Below are positions 32,855-47,121 of a stretch of DNA of 64,000 bases, in pieces (the first letter of the stretch is position 1; each line of letters starts with the position of its first letter). The stretch spans positions 7,109,829 through 7,173,828 of the forward strand of contig JAQNBH010000005.1 in the NCBI GenBank assembly GCA_028752905.1, given 5' to 3'. The translations under genes were made by a program, and so were the position numbers. The notes beneath the pieces are model-generated. The model did no database searches, was not told where the DNA came from, and was given only the letters and a program-made list of their open reading frames with translations. The stretch is from Cladorhizidae sp. MBARI D1340-BT2. Its lineage: Eukaryota; Porifera; Demospongiae; Poecilosclerida; Cladorhizidae.

Positions 32855-35800
32855 GGTGTACTTCCACTCAGGCAACTATGAGTGTACATAGAGTATAGGG
32901 TTGTACTTCCACTCAGGTAAGTACAGCAACTATGAGTGTACATAGAGTATAGGGTTGTACTTCCACTCAGGTAAGCATAGCAACTATGAGTGTACATAGA
33001 GTATAGGGTTGTACTTCCACTCAGGTAAGCATATTAACTATGAGTGTACATAGAGTATAGGGTTGTACTTCCACTCAGGTAAGCACAACAACTATGAGTG
33101 TACATAGAGTATAGGGTTGTACTTCCACTCAGGTAAGCACATCAACTATGAGTGCACATAGAGTATAGGGTTGTACTTCCACTCAGGTAAGTACAGCAAC
33201 TATGAGTGCACATAGAGTATAGGGTTGTACTTCCACTCAGGTAAGTACAGCAACTATGAGTGTACATAGAGTATAGGGTTGTACTTCCACTCAGGTAAGT
33301 ACAGCAACTATGAGTGCACATAGAGTATAGGGTTGTACTTCCACTCAGGTAAGTACAGCAACTATGAGTGTACATAGAGTATAGGGTTGTACTTCCACTC
33401 AGGTAAGCACAGCAACTATGAGTGTACATAGAGTATAGGGTTGTACTTCCACTCAGGTAAGTACAGCAACTATGAGTGTACATAGAGTATAGGGTTGTAC
33501 TTCCACTCAGGTAAGTACAGCAACTATGAGTGTACATAGAGTATAGGGTTGTACTTCCACTCAGGTAAGCACAACAACTATGAGTGTACATAGAGTATAG
33601 GGTTGTACTTCCACTCAGATAAGTACAGCAACTATGAGTGTACATAGAGTATAGGGTTGTACTTCCACTCAGGTAAGCACAGCAACTATGAGTGTACATA
33701 GAGTATAGGGTTGTACTTCCACTCAGGTAAGCACATCAACTATGAGTGTACATAGAGTATAGGGTTGTACTTCCACTCAGGTAAGCATAGCAACTATGAG
33801 TGCACATAGAGTATAGGGTTGTACTTCCACTCAGGTAAGCACAGCAACTATGAGTGCACATAGAGTATAGGGTTGTACTTCCACTCAGGCAACTATGAGT
33901 GTACATAGAGTATAGGGTTGTACTTCCACTCAGGTAAGTACAGCAACTATGAGTGCACATAGAGTATAGGGTTGTACTTCCACTCAGGTAAGCATAGCAA
34001 CTATGAGTGTACATAGAGTATAGGGTTGTACTTCCACTCAGGTAAGCACAGCAACTATGAGTGTACATAGAGTATAGGGTTGTACTTCCACTCAGGTAAG
34101 CATAGCAACTATGAGTGTACATAGAGTATAGGGTTGTACTTCCACTCAGGTAAGCATAGCAACTATGAGTGCACATAGAGTATAGGGTTGTACTTCCACT
34201 CAGGTAAGCACAGCAACTATGAGTGCACATAGAGTATAGGGTTGTACTTCCACTCAGGTAAGCATAGCAACTATGAGTGTACATAGAGTATAGGGTTGTA
34301 CTTCCACTCAGGTAAGTACAGCAACTATGAGTGTACATAGAGTATAGGGTTGTACTTCCACTCAGGTAAGTACAGCAACTATGAGTGTACATAGAGTATA
34401 GGGTTGTACTTCCACTCAGGTAAGTACAGCAACTATGAGTGTACATAGAGTATAGGGTTGTACTTCCACTCAGGTAAGCACAGCAACTATGAGTGTACAT
34501 AGAGTATAGGGTTGTACTTCCACTCAGGTAAGTACAGCAACTATGAGTGTACATAGAGTATAGGGTTGTACTTCCACTCAGGTAAGTACAGCAACTATGA
34601 GTGTACATAGAGTATAGGGTTGTACTTCCACTCAGGTAAGCATAGCAACTATGAGTGCACATAGAGTATAGGGTTGTACTTCCACTCAGGTAAGCATAGC
34701 AACTATGAGTGCACATAGAGTATAGGGTTGTACTCCCACTCAGGTAAGTACAGCAACTATGAGTGCACATAGAGTATAGGGTTGTACTTCCACTCAGGTA
34801 AGCATAGCAACTATGAGTGCACATAGAGTATAGGGTTGTACTTCCACTCAGGTAAGCACAGCAACTATGAGTGTACATAGAGTATAGGGTTGTACTCCCA
34901 CTCAGGTAAGCACAGCAACTATGAGTGCACATAGAGTATAGGGTTGTACTTCCACTCAGGTAAGTACAGCAACTATGAGTGCACATAGAGTATAGGGTTG
35001 TACTTCCACTCAGGTAAGCATAGCAACTATGAGTGCACATAGAGTATAGGGTTGTACTTCCACTCAGGTAAGTACAGCAACTATGAGTGCACATAGAGTA
35101 TAGGGTTGTACTTCCACTCAGGTAAGTACAGCAACTATGAGTGTACATAGAGTATAGGGTTGTACTTCCACTCAGGTAAGCATTGCAACTATGAGTGCAC
35201 ATAGAGTATAGGGTTGTACTTCCACTCAGGTAAGCATAGCAACTATGAGTGCACATAGAGTATAGGGTTGTACTTCCACTCAGGTAAGTACAGCAACTAT
35301 GAGTGTACATAGAGTATAGGGTTGTACTTCCACTCAGGTAAGCATAGCAACTATGAGTGCACATAGAGTATAGGGTTGTACTTCCACTCAGGTAAGTACA
35401 GCAACTATGAGTGTACATAGAGTATAGGGTTGTACTTCCACTCAGGTAAGTACAGCAACTATGAGTGTACATAGAGTATAGGGTTGTACTTCCACTCAGG
35501 TAAGTACAGCAACTATGAGTGCACATAGAGTATAGGGTTGTACTTCCACTCAGGTAAGCATAGCAACTATGAGTGCACATAGAGTATAGGGTTGTACTCC
35601 CACTCAGGTAAGCACAGCAACTATGAGTGCACATAGAGTATAGGGTTGTACTTCCACTCAGGTAAGTACAGCAACTATGAGTGCACATAGAGTATAGGGT
35701 TGTACTTCCACTCAGGTAAGTACAGCAACTATGAGTGTACATAGAGTATAGGGTTGTACTTCCACTCAGGTAAGTACAGCAACTATGAGTGCACATAGAG

Positions 35801-38800
35801 TATAGGGTTGGACTTCCACTCAGGTAAGCATAGCAACTATGAGTGCACATAGAGTATAGGGTTGTACTTCCACTCAGGTAAGCACAGCAACTATGAGTGT
35901 ACATAGAGTATAGGGTTGTACTTCCACTCAGGTAAGTACAGCAACTATGAGTGTACATAGAGTATAGGGTTGTACTTCCACTCAGGTAAGTACAGCAACT
36001 ATGAGTGCACATAGAGTATAGGGTTGGACTTCCACTCAGGTAAGCATAGCAACTATGAGTGCACATAGAGTATAGGGTTGTACTTCCACTCAGGTAAGTA
36101 CAGCAACTATGAGTGCACATAGAGTATAGGGTTGGACTTCCACTCAGGTAAGCATAGCAACTATGAGTGCACATAGAGTATAGGGTTGTACTTCCACTCA
36201 GGTAAGTACAGCAACTATGAGTGCACATAGAGTATAGGGTTGGACTTCCACTCAGGTAAGCATAGCAACTATGAGTGCACATAGAGTATAGGGTTGTACT
36301 TCCACTCAGGTAAGTACAGCAACTATGAGTGCACATAGAGTATAGGGTTGGACTTCCACTCAGGTAAGCATAGCAACTATGAGTGCACATAGAGTATAGG
36401 GTTGTACTTCCACTCAGGTAAGCACAGCAACTATGAGTGTACATAGAGTATAGGGTTGTACTTCCACTCAGGTAAGCATAGCAACTATGAGTGTACATAG
36501 AGTATAGGGTTGTACTTCCACTCAGGTAAGTACAGCAACTATGAGTGTACATAGAGTATAGGGTTGTACTTCCACTCAGGTAAGTACAGCAACTATGAGT
36601 GTACATAGAGTATAGGGTTGTACTTCCACTCAGGTAAGCACAGCAACTATGAGTGTACATAGAGTATAGGGTTGTACTTCCACTCAGGTAAGCATAGCAA
36701 CTATGAGTGCACATAGAGTATAGGGTTGTACTTCCACTCAGGTAAGCATAGCAACTATGAGTGCACATAGAGTATAGGGTTGTACTTCCACTCAGGTAAG
36801 CACAGCAACTATGAGTGTACATAGAGTATAGGGTTGTACTTCCACTCAGGTAAGCATAGCAACTATGAGTGCACATAGAGTATAGGGTTGTACTTCCACT
36901 CAGGTAAGCACAGCAACTATGAGTGTACATAGAGTATAGGGTTGTACTTCCACTCAGGTAAGCATAGCAACTATGAGTGCACATAGAGTATAGGGTTGTA
37001 CTTCCACTCAGGTAAACACAACAACTATGAGTGTACATAGAGTATAGGGTTGTACTTCCACTCAGGTAAGCACAGCAACTATGAGTGTACATAGAGTATA
37101 GGGTTGTACTTCCACTCAGGTAAGCATAGCAACTATGAGTGTACATAGAGTATAGGGTTGTACTTCCACTCAGGTAAGCACAGCAACTATGAGTGTACAT
37201 AGAGTATAGGGTTGTACTTCCACTCAGGTAAGCATAGCAACTATGAGTGTACATAGAGTATAGGGTTGTACTTCCACTCAGGTAAGCATAGCAACTATGA
37301 GTGTACATAGAGTATAGGGTTGTACTTCCACTCAGGTAAGCACAGCAACTATGAGTGCACATAGAGTATAGGGTTGTACTTCCACTCAGGTAAGCATAGC
37401 AACTATGAGTGTACATAGAGTATAGGGTTGTACTTCCACTCAGGTAAGCATAGCAACTATGAGTGTACATAGAGTATAGGGTTGTACTTCCACTCAGGTA
37501 AGCATAGCAACTATGAGTGCACATAGAGTATAGGGTTGTACTTCCACTCAGGTAAGCACAGCAACTATGAGTGTACATAGAGTATAGGGTTGTACTTCCA
37601 CTCAGGTAAGTACAGCAACTATGAGTGTACATAGAGTATAGGGTTGTACTTCCACTCAGGTAAGTACAGCAACTATGAGTGCACATAGAGTATAGGGTTG
37701 TACTTCCACTCAGGTAAGCATAGCAACTATGAGTGCACATAGAGTATAGGGTTGTACTTCCACTCAGGTAAGTACAGCAACTATGAGTGTACATAGAGTA
37801 TAGGGTTGTACTTCCACTCAGGTAAGTACAGCAACTATGAGTGTACATAGAGTATAGGGTTGTACTTCCACTCAGGTAAGCACAGCAACTATGAGTGTAC
37901 ATAGAGTATAGGGTTGTACTTCCACTCAGGTAAGTATAGCAACTATGAGTGTACATAGAGTATAGGGTTGTACTTCCACTCAGGTAAGTACAGCAACTAT
38001 GAGTGCACATAGAGTATAGGGTTGTACTTCCACTCAGGTAAGCACAGCAACTATGAGTGTACATAGAGTATAGGGTTGTACTTCCACTCAGGTAAGCATA
38101 GCAACTATGAGTGTACATAGAGTATAGGGTTGTACTTCCACTCAGGTAAGCATAGCAACTATGAGTGTACATAGAGTATAGGGTTGTACTTCCACTCAGG
38201 TACTGTAAGCATAGCAACTATGAGTGTACATAGAGTATAGGGTTGTACTTCCACTCAGGTAAGCATAGCAACTATGAGTGTACATAGAGTATAGGGTTGT
38301 ACTTCCACTCAGGTAAGCATAGCAACTATGAGTGTACATAGAGTATAGGGTTGTACTTCCACTCAGGTAAGCATAGCAACTATGAGTGCACATAGAGTAT
38401 AGGGTTGTACTTCCACTCAGGTAAGCATAGCAACTATGGGTGTACATAGAGTATAGGGTTGTACTTCCACTCAGGTAAGCATAGCAACTATGAGTGCACA
38501 TAGAGTATAGGGTTGTACTTCCACTCAGGTAAGCATAGCAACTATGAGTGCACATAGAGTATAGGGTTGTACTTCCACTCAGGTAAGCACAGCAACTATG
38601 AGTGTACATAGAGTATAGGGTTGTACTTCCACTCAGGTAAGTACAGCAACTATGAGTGTACATAGAGTATAGGGTTGTACTTCCACTCAGGTAAGTACAG
38701 CAACTATGAGTGTACATAGAGTATAGGGTTGTACTTCCACTCAGGTAAGCATAGCAACTATGAGTGTACATAGAGTATAGGGTTGTACTTCCACTCAGGT

Positions 38801-41800
38801 AAGCATAGCAACTATGAGTGTACATAGAGTATAGGGTTGTACTTCCACTCAGGTAAGTACAGCAACTATGAGTGTACATAGAGTATAGGGTTGTACTTCC
38901 ACTCAGGTAAGCATAGCAACTATGAGTGCACATAGAGTATAGGGTTGTACTTCCACTCAGGTAAGTACAGCAACTATGAGTGTACATAGAGTATAGGGTT
39001 GTACTTCCACTCAGGAAGTACAGCAACTATGAGTGCACATAGAGTATAGGGTTGTACTTCCACTCAGGTAAGCATAGCAACTATGAGTGTACATAGAGTA
39101 TAGGGTTGTACTTCCACTCAGGTAAGCATAGCAACTATGAGTGTACATAGAGTATAGGGTTGTACTTCCACTCAGGTAAGCATAGCAACTATGAGTGTAC
39201 ATAGAGTATAGGGTTGTACTTCCACTCAGGTAAGCATAGCAACTATGAGTGTACATAGAGTATAGGGTTGTACTTCCACTCAGGTAAGTACAGCAACTAT
39301 GAGTGCACATAGAGTATAGGGTTGTACTTCCACTCAGGTAAGTACAGCAACTATGAGTGTACATAGAGTATAGGGTTGTACTTCCACTCAGGTAAGTACA
39401 GCAACTATGAGTGTACATAGAGTATAGGGTTGTACTTCCACTCAGGTAAGCATAGCAACTATGAGTGTACATAGAGTATAGGGTTGTACTTCCACTCAGG
39501 TAAGCACAACAACTATGAGTGTACATAGAGTATAGGGTTGTACTTCCACTCAGGTAAGTACAGCAACTATGAGTGTACTTAGAGTATAGGGTTGTACTTC
39601 CACTCAGGTAAGTACAGCAACTATGAGTGTACTTAGAGTATAGGGTTGTACTTCCACTCAGGTAAGCATAGCAACTATGAGTGTACATAGAGTATAGGGT
39701 TGTACTTCCACTCAGGTAAGCATAGCAACTATGAGTGTACATAGAGTATAGGGTTGTACTTCCACTCAGGTAAGTACAGCAACTATGAGTGTACATAGAG
39801 TATAGGGTTGTACTTCCACTCAGGTAAGCATAGCAACTATGAGTGTACATAGAGTATAGGGTTGTACTTCCACTCAGGTAAGCACAGCAACTATGAGTGC
39901 ACATAGAGTATAGGGTTGTACTTCCACTCAGGTAAGCATAGCAACTATGAGTGTACATAGAGTATAGGGTTGTACTTCCACTCAGGTAAGTACAGCAACT
40001 ATGAGTGCACATAGAGTATAGGGTTGTACTTCCACTCAGGTAAGTACAGCAACTATGAGTGTACATAGAGTATAGGGTTGTACTTCCACTCAGGTAAGCA
40101 TAGCAACTATGAGTGTACATAGAGTATAGGGTTGTACTTCCACTCAGGTAAGCATAGCAACTATGAGTGTACATAGAGTATAGGGTTGTACTTCCACTCA
40201 GGTAAGCATAGCAACTATGAGTGTACATAGAGTATAGGGTTGTACTTCCACTCAGGTAAGCATAGCAACTATGAGTGCACATAGAGTATAGGGTTGTACT
40301 TCCACTCAGGTAAGCATAGCAACTATGAGTGCACATAGAGTATAGGGTTGTACTTCCACTCAGGTAAGCATAGCAACTATGAGTGCACATAGAGTATAGG
40401 GTTGTACTTCCACTCAGGTAAGCACAGCAACTATGAGTGCACATAGAGTATAGGGTTGTACTTCCACTCAGGTAAGCATAGCAACTATGAGTGCACATAG
40501 AGTATAGGGGTGTACTTCCACTCAGGTAAGTACAGCAACTATGAGTGTACATAGAGTATAGGGTTGTACTTCCACTCAGGTAAGTACAGCAACTATGAGT
40601 GTACATAGAGTATAGGGTTGTACTTCCACTCAGGTAAGCATAGCAACTATGAGTGTACATAGAGTATAGGGTTGTACTTCCACTCAGGTAAGCATAGCAA
40701 CTATGAGTGTACATAGAGTATAGGGTTGTACTTCCACTCAGGTAAGTACAGCAACTATGAGTGTACATAGAGTATAGGGTTGTACTTCCACTCAGGTAAG
40801 CATAGCAACTATGAGTGCACATAGAGTATAGGGTTGTACTTCCACTCAGGTAAGTACAGCAACTATGAGTGTACATAGAGTATAGGGTTGTACTTCCACT
40901 CAGGAAGTACAGCAACTATGAGTGCACATAGAGTATAGGGTTGTACTTCCACTCAGGTAAGCATAGCAACTATGAGTGTACATAGAGTATAGGGTTGTAC
41001 TTCCACTCAGGTAAGCATAGCAACTATGAGTGTACATAGAGTATAGGGTTGTACTTCCACTCAGGTAAGCATAGCAACTATGAGTGTACATAGAGTATAG
41101 GGTTGTACTTCCACTCAGGTAAGCATAGCAACTATGAGTGTACATAGAGTATAGGGTTGTACTTCCACTCAGGTAAGTACAGCAACTATGAGTGCACATA
41201 GAGTATAGGGTTGTACTTCCACTCAGGTAAGTACAGCAACTATGAGTGTACATAGAGTATAGGGTTGTACTTCCACTCAGGTAAGTACAGCAACTATGAG
41301 TGTACATAGAGTATAGGGTTGTACTTCCACTCAGGTAAGCATAGCAACTATGAGTGTACATAGAGTATAGGGTTGTACTTCCACTCAGGTAAGCACAACA
41401 ACTATGAGTGTACATAGAGTATAGGGTTGTACTTCCACTCAGGTAAGTACAGCAACTATGAGTGTACTTAGAGTATAGGGTTGTACTTCCACTCAGGTAA
41501 GTACAGCAACTATGAGTGTACTTAGAGTATAGGGTTGTACTTCCACTCAGGTAAGCATAGCAACTATGAGTGTACATAGAGTATAGGGTTGTACTTCCAC
41601 TCAGGTAAGCATAGCAACTATGAGTGTACATAGAGTATAGGGTTGTACTTCCACTCAGGTAAGTACAGCAACTATGAGTGTACATAGAGTATAGGGTTGT
41701 ACTTCCACTCAGGTAAGCATAGCAACTATGAGTGTACATAGAGTATAGGGTTGTACTTCCACTCAGGTAAGCACAGCAACTATGAGTGCACATAGAGTAT

Positions 41801-43683
41801 AGGGTTGTACTTCCACTCAGGTAAGCATAGCAACTATGAGTGTACATAGAGTATAGGGTTGTACTTCCACTCAGGTAAGTACAGCAACTATGAGTGCACA
41901 TAGAGTATAGGGTTGTACTTCCACTCAGGTAAGTACAGCAACTATGAGTGTACATAGAGTATAGGGTTGTACTTCCACTCAGGTAAGCATAGCAACTATG
42001 AGTGTACATAGAGTATAGGGTTGTACTTCCACTCAGGTAAGCACAGCAACTATGAGTGCACATAGAGTATAGGGTTGTACTTCCACTCAGGTAAGCACAG
42101 CAACTATGAGTGCACATAGAGTATAGGGTTGTACTTCCACTCAGGTAAGCATAGCAACTATGAGTGTACATAGAGTATAGGGTTGTACTTCCACTCAGGT
42201 AAGCACAGCAACTATGAGTGTACATAGAGTATAGGGTTGTACTTCCACTCAGGTAAGCATAGCAACTATGAGTGTACATAGAGTATAGGGTTGTACTTCC
42301 ACTCAGGTAAGCATAGCAACTATGAGTGCACATAGAGTATAGGGTTGTACTTCCACTCAGGTAAGTACAGTAACTATGAGTGCACATAGAGTATAGGGTT
42401 GTACTTCCACTCAGGTAAGCACAGCAACTATGAGTGTGCATAGAGTATAGGGTTGTACTTCCACTCAGGTAAGCATAGCAACTATGAGTGTACATAGAGT
42501 ATAGGGTTGTACTTCCACTCAGGTAAGTACAGCAACTATGAGTGTACATAGAGTATAGGGTTGTACTTCCACTCAGGTAAGCATAGCAACTATGAGTGCA
42601 CATAGAGTATAGGGTTGTACTTCCACTCAGGTAAGTACAGCAACTATGAGTGTACATAGAGTATAGGGTTGTACTTCCACTCAGGTAAGCACAGAAACTA
42701 TGAGTGCACATAGAGTATAGGGTTGTACTTCCACTCAGGTAAGCATAGCAACTATGAGTGCACATAGAGTATAGGGTTGTACTTCCACTCAGGTAAGTAC
42801 AGCAACTATGAGTGTGCATAGAGTATAGGGTTGTACTTCCACTCAGGTAAGCACAGCAACTATGAGTGTACATAGAGTATAGGGTTGTACTTCCACTCAG
42901 GTAAGTACAGTAACTATGAGTGCACATAGAGTATAGGGTTGTACTTCCACTCAGGTAAGTACAGCAACTATGAGTGTACATAGAGTATAGGGTTGTACTT
43001 CCACTCAGGTAAGTACAGCAACTATGAGTGTACATAGAGTATAGGGTTGTACTTCCACTCAGGTAAGTACAGCAACTATGAGTGTGCATAGAGTATAGGG
43101 TTGTACTTCCACTCAGGTAAGCACAGCAACTATGAGTGTACATAGAGTATAGGGTTGTACTTCCACTCAGGTAAGTACAGTAACTATGAGTGCACATAGA
43201 GTATAGGGTTGTACTTCCACTCAGGTAAGCATAGCAACTATGAGTGTACATAGAGTATAGGGTTGTACTTCCACTCAGGTAAGTACAGCAACTATGAGTG
43301 CACATAGAGTATAGGGTTGTACTTCCACTCAGGTAAGCATAGCAACTATGAGTGTACATAGAGTATAGGGTTGTACTTCCACTCAGGTAAGCATAGCAAC
43401 TATGAGTGCACATAGAGTATAGGGTTGTACTTCCACTCAGGTAAGCATAGCAACTATGAGTGTACATAGAGTATAGGGTTGTACTTCCACTCAGGTAAGC
43501 ATAGCAACTATGAGTGCACATAGAGTATAGGGTTGTACTTCCACTCAGGTAAGTACAGCAACTATGAGTGCACATAGAGTATAGGGTTGTACTTCCACTC
43601 AGGTAAGCACAGCAACTATGAGTGTACATAGAGTATAGGGTTGTACTTCCACTCAGGTAAGCATAGCAACTATGAGTGCACAT
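32855..43683 (+). repeat. 54-bp satellite array, block 1 (about 200 units)
   Basis: The 54-bp monomer reads gtaagcatagcaactatgag, tgcacatagagtatagggtt, gtacttccactcag. Almost all variation is at three C/T positions: tg[c/t]acat, aag[c/t]a and a[c/t]agc. Rare variants include two 45-bp units lacking the gtaag part (near 32872 and 33887) and 53-bp units with caggaag (39014, 40903). The - strand has one open frame with an 18-residue repeat (LSGSTTLYS plus M[CY]THSC[CY][AT]Y); this follows from the period and is not treated as a gene. The block ends at a hAT insertion. Confidence 0.98.
38630..42035 (+). repeat. Higher-order duplication inside the satellite, offset 1,889 bp
   Basis: About 28 successive monomers in 38630-40145 recur in the same order of variants at 40520-42035. 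Markers are the 53-bp caggaag unit (39014 and 40903) and a pair of rare gtacttagag units (39571/39625 and 41460/41514). The offset equals 34 units of 54 bp plus one of 53 bp. Confidence 0.85.
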
Positions 43684-43852
43684 CAGGGGTGTATTTAGGG
43701 GGGGGGCGGGGGGGGGCATTCGCCCCCCCTTGTATCATTCTCGCCCCCCCCCCCCCTTGAAATTAGAGATATTTTTAAAAATAATGTCAAGAAAGGTGTA
43801 ATACAAGAAAGGTGTAATAAGCTTATGATATCAGGTTCAAATGATAGGAATG

Positions 43853-46041
43853 TCAAACTGAGGTTCTTCTTGGTTTTCTCTGCCATACGTCCACAATCTC
43901 TTCAAGGTCGCTCTCAGAGAGTACTTCTGGTGCCTCTATAGCAATCCTCATAAGGTGAGAAAGGCTGCAGTCACTTAGAGAATTACACAAACGAGTCTTG
44001 ATCATCTTCATCTGTGAGAAGCTTCTCTCCACAGAAGCAGTAGAAACTGGAATCGATAAGCAGATGGAGGCAATCTTGTGCAAATTGGGAAACATGGCCT
44101 TGAGCATGTCGTTTGAAACAAGTTCTTTCAGCTGTGATGCAGTAGTATCCCGTGGTTGCTTGACTAACAGCTGGCGGAATGTTTTCCACTCTGTAAGTAT
44201 TTCAGTGGAAATCATGGCTGTCTTCACTGTTTCTTCTCCATCCAATGTTTCTGCATCTCTATCTTCTCCGTAGTGAGCAATCAGTTTCTCAACAGACGTG
44301 TCTCCATAAGTGGGAAAAGATACTGAATCTGGTTTTGGAACTTTCCGTGGATCGAATATAGACAATGCTGATACAACAGCGTTGGATGAAGAAAATCGGC
44401 TTGTTATGTTGGCCTTTAAATCAGCAACAAAAGGCTTACCAACAACATTCTGGAACGAAAGTATTTTATCAGCGTCAATAGACACCTTTGTAGATGACTT
44501 CAAGTCTTCAACGTTTTCAAGAAGCTCCAACACCCAGTTTGCTCCAGGCAAAACTGCATCATCCAAGGATTTAACAGTAGCATCAACAAGGAATGATATC
44601 AACGAGAGGTCAAGCTGCTCTGCCTGAAGTGCTTTGCTGAGCTTGGCTACTTGTGGTAGAGTGAAATCAAGCAAATATATAGCTGCAATCGTAGACAATT
44701 TGCAGAGGGCACCATGGATTCCAAGAGCTTCTGGCTCGTGGGACGTCTCGTAGATGTTCCCAATGGTGATTACAATTGCAGAATAACTTGCTTTGACAGC
44801 TTTGACACACCTTTCATGTGCCAGCCAGCGTGTGTCAGATGGCTTGATCACTTTCATTTCTGGAAGTTCAAGAACGTGCTGTACCTCCTTCAGACACTCT
44901 GCTCGCTTGGGGGAATTGCGAAAATGCTTCCAAAGAGTAGTCAATGTTCTGTAAACATGAGCAATTCCAGGAGTTTTATTGGCAGCTTGCACACAAGCCA
45001 ACTGCAGTAAGTGACAGTGGCAGTGTATAAACAGAGCGTGAGGAGTATGTTTCTTGATACGTGCCTGAACCCCGGTCTTTCGTCCAGAAAAAGTTGCAGC
45101 TCCATCAAATCCCAATCCAACTATTCTTCCGACTTGTAGACCTTTCTTCTTTAAACAATCGATGAGATTAGAATAGATGGTCTCTGCATCAGCCTTCTTC
45201 AATGGAATAAGCTCCAGAAAGCACTCTACTGGTACACCATCTTCCTCCCAGCGGCAAAACACAGACAATTCTTCTACGTTGGTGACATCTGTGCACTCAT
45301 CTGCCATGAGGCTGTACATAGGTGCCTTTTGAAGTCGCTTCAGAATCGACTCCTCCACCCATGTCCCCAATGATTCGATGAATTCAACCACAGCCACTCT
45401 TGATGTGTACACAGCATTTCTTGGTGCAGTTTCTAAGAATTGCTTCAAATGTTGGCTGCCACATCGAACCACCCCACGTCAACCAGCTTCTCAAATTTTG
45501 TCGAATGTGCAACTTGTTCTTTCGTAAGAAAATGAGTGAGTAGGATCAGGCACTTCACTGCAGCTCTGTTCTGAGCTCTTTTGCGAGCTAAAACATTCTG
45601 GAGTTGCTGTACAACTGTTCCACCTTTGGCTGCTCCTTTAGCTGCAAAAAGAGCTTGAGTTGCATGGATATGGAAGTCACTTCTCGCATGAGCTTTCATT
45701 TTTTCAACAGCTTTCTTCCAATTTCTGCAAGGTTGTGTGACCCACACTCCTCCAGTACGCTGCAGACCAGATTGCTTGCAAACCTTGCAAAAGGCACCAT
45801 CGCTATCCTCGTCATAATAGAGCCAACTGAAATCTTTCTCCCAGCTCTTAGAGTATTTTCTCTTCGTGGATACAGAAGAGCGGTGTTTGTTTTGCTTGCT
45901 TTTCTTTGAAGGTGGAGGACTAAGGCTAGGACTAGATGCCTCGACATGCTCAGAGCTATCTGTTCTGCTATCTTCGCTATCGCTGCTATTAGCATGAGAA
46001 GAGGCTTGAGAAGTACTTGCAAAGTATGAGCGAATATCCAT
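43853..46041 (-). pseudogene. hAT transposase, ZNF862/ZMYM-like type, one frameshift (copy 1)
   Basis: From ATG at 46041 the N-terminal 198 codons carry an acidic/basic tail and a zinc-finger-like part (FSWLYYDEDSDGAFCKVCKQ ... HARSDFHIHATQ, TTF-type). After a frame change near 45455-45472, in a GGGG run, 530 codons follow with MADECTDVTNVEELSVFCRW, GLGFDGAATFSG, CHCHLLQLAC and KPSDTRWLAHERC. The hAT dimerisation motif SIPVSTASVERSFSQMKMIK ends the core. Apart from the one shift the gene looks intact. The second copy has the same shift, so it predates the duplication or reflects a real recoding or consensus error. Confidence 0.85.
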
Positions 46042-46083
46042 ATTAATATGAAGAGAAATCAGCTAGTAAGGTTTCTTTTATAG

Positions 46084-46445
46084 AGACTTTAAGACCATGA
46101 CATAATGGACTGAGTTAAAAATACTGAGAGAGAGTGGGAAAGAAGGAGGGAACTGAAGAAGTGACAAACCTACAAAGGAGAACACGTGGTGGTGTGTGAT
46201 GACTTTAAGACCATGACATAATGGACTGAGTTAAAAATACTGAGAGAGAGTGGGAAAGAAGGAGGGAACTGAAGAAGTGACAAACCTACAAAGGAGAACA
46301 CGTGGTGGCGTGTGATGACATCATGTCTAAGATTAGACTTGAAGACCATGACATAATGGACTGAGTTAAAAATACTGAGAGAGAGGGAGTGGGAAAGAAG
46401 GAGAAACAAAAGAAGTGACAAACCTACAAAGGAGAGCACGTGGTG
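46084..46445. repeat. Three-copy subterminal repeat in hAT copy 1
   Basis: A unit of about 117-135 bp containing gaccatgacataatggact and gtgacaaacctacaaaggag repeats three times upstream of the transposase start. It may contain transposase-binding or promoter sites. The same block is at 53684-54045. Confidence 0.8.
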
Positions 46446-47121
46446 GTGTGTGATGTCATCGTGTCATGACACATGCTCTCCTTTTTCCAAGCAGCTACAA
46501 TATCATGAGAAATATATACAGTCTAGCCATAGTTCGGTATAGCATAATGCCATTGGTAGTCAGTCAAAATAGCTATCCTCAGACATTGTAAAAGCAAAAA
46601 AAAATATGGGGGGATCTTCCCCCCAGACCCCCCTTTTACGACTTATGAACATGTTAAGAAAATATTAACAAAAATTAGGGCACCAAGTGACCAACCATTT
46701 CCACCCCCCCCCCCCTAGAGAACTAGAGAAAAATTGTGTATGAAACCTGTTGTCCATGATTTTGTAAGAAAATGCATGGAATGCAACATAATTCGATTTC
46801 ACAAAAGCCCACCTCCATTATACGAGTGACAAGTGACTATATCTAATCTATATATGCTGATTGCCGTAGCATGCAACTTCAGCAAATATTTAAGATAGAA
46901 TGTTGTACTAAAGATTTTAGAAAAAGTGCATGCCATCATAAGTAGCAGCTATATATACAGTTAGTACTGCAAAAATACCTGTGGGTAAAACACTTTCGTA
47001 CTCCACGCGGAAGCCCAGGGTGCACGTCCCCTTTCCGCACCATCCAGGCTCTCCGCCCCCCCTTATTTTTCCACATCTCAAGTTCGCCCCCCCCTTGGCA
47101 AAATTTCTGTATACAACCCTG

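Larger units (their letters stand above)
43684..47121 (-). mobile_element. hAT transposon copy 1 inside the satellite (3,438 bp)
   Basis: The satellite stops at gtgCACAT, the element begins CAGGGGTGTATTTAG and ends (inverted) CAGGGTTGTATACAG, and the satellite resumes with CACATAGAG. This gives a 5-bp shared flank CACAT; some hAT groups make 5- or 6-bp rather than 8-bp duplications. The ends are rich in G/C runs. The transposase is on the - strand. An almost identical copy lies exactly 7,600 bp to the right. Confidence 0.85.

Noticed and set aside
32855..43683. CRISPR-like array
   Set aside because: Units are contiguous with no unique spacers and the setting is an animal genome.
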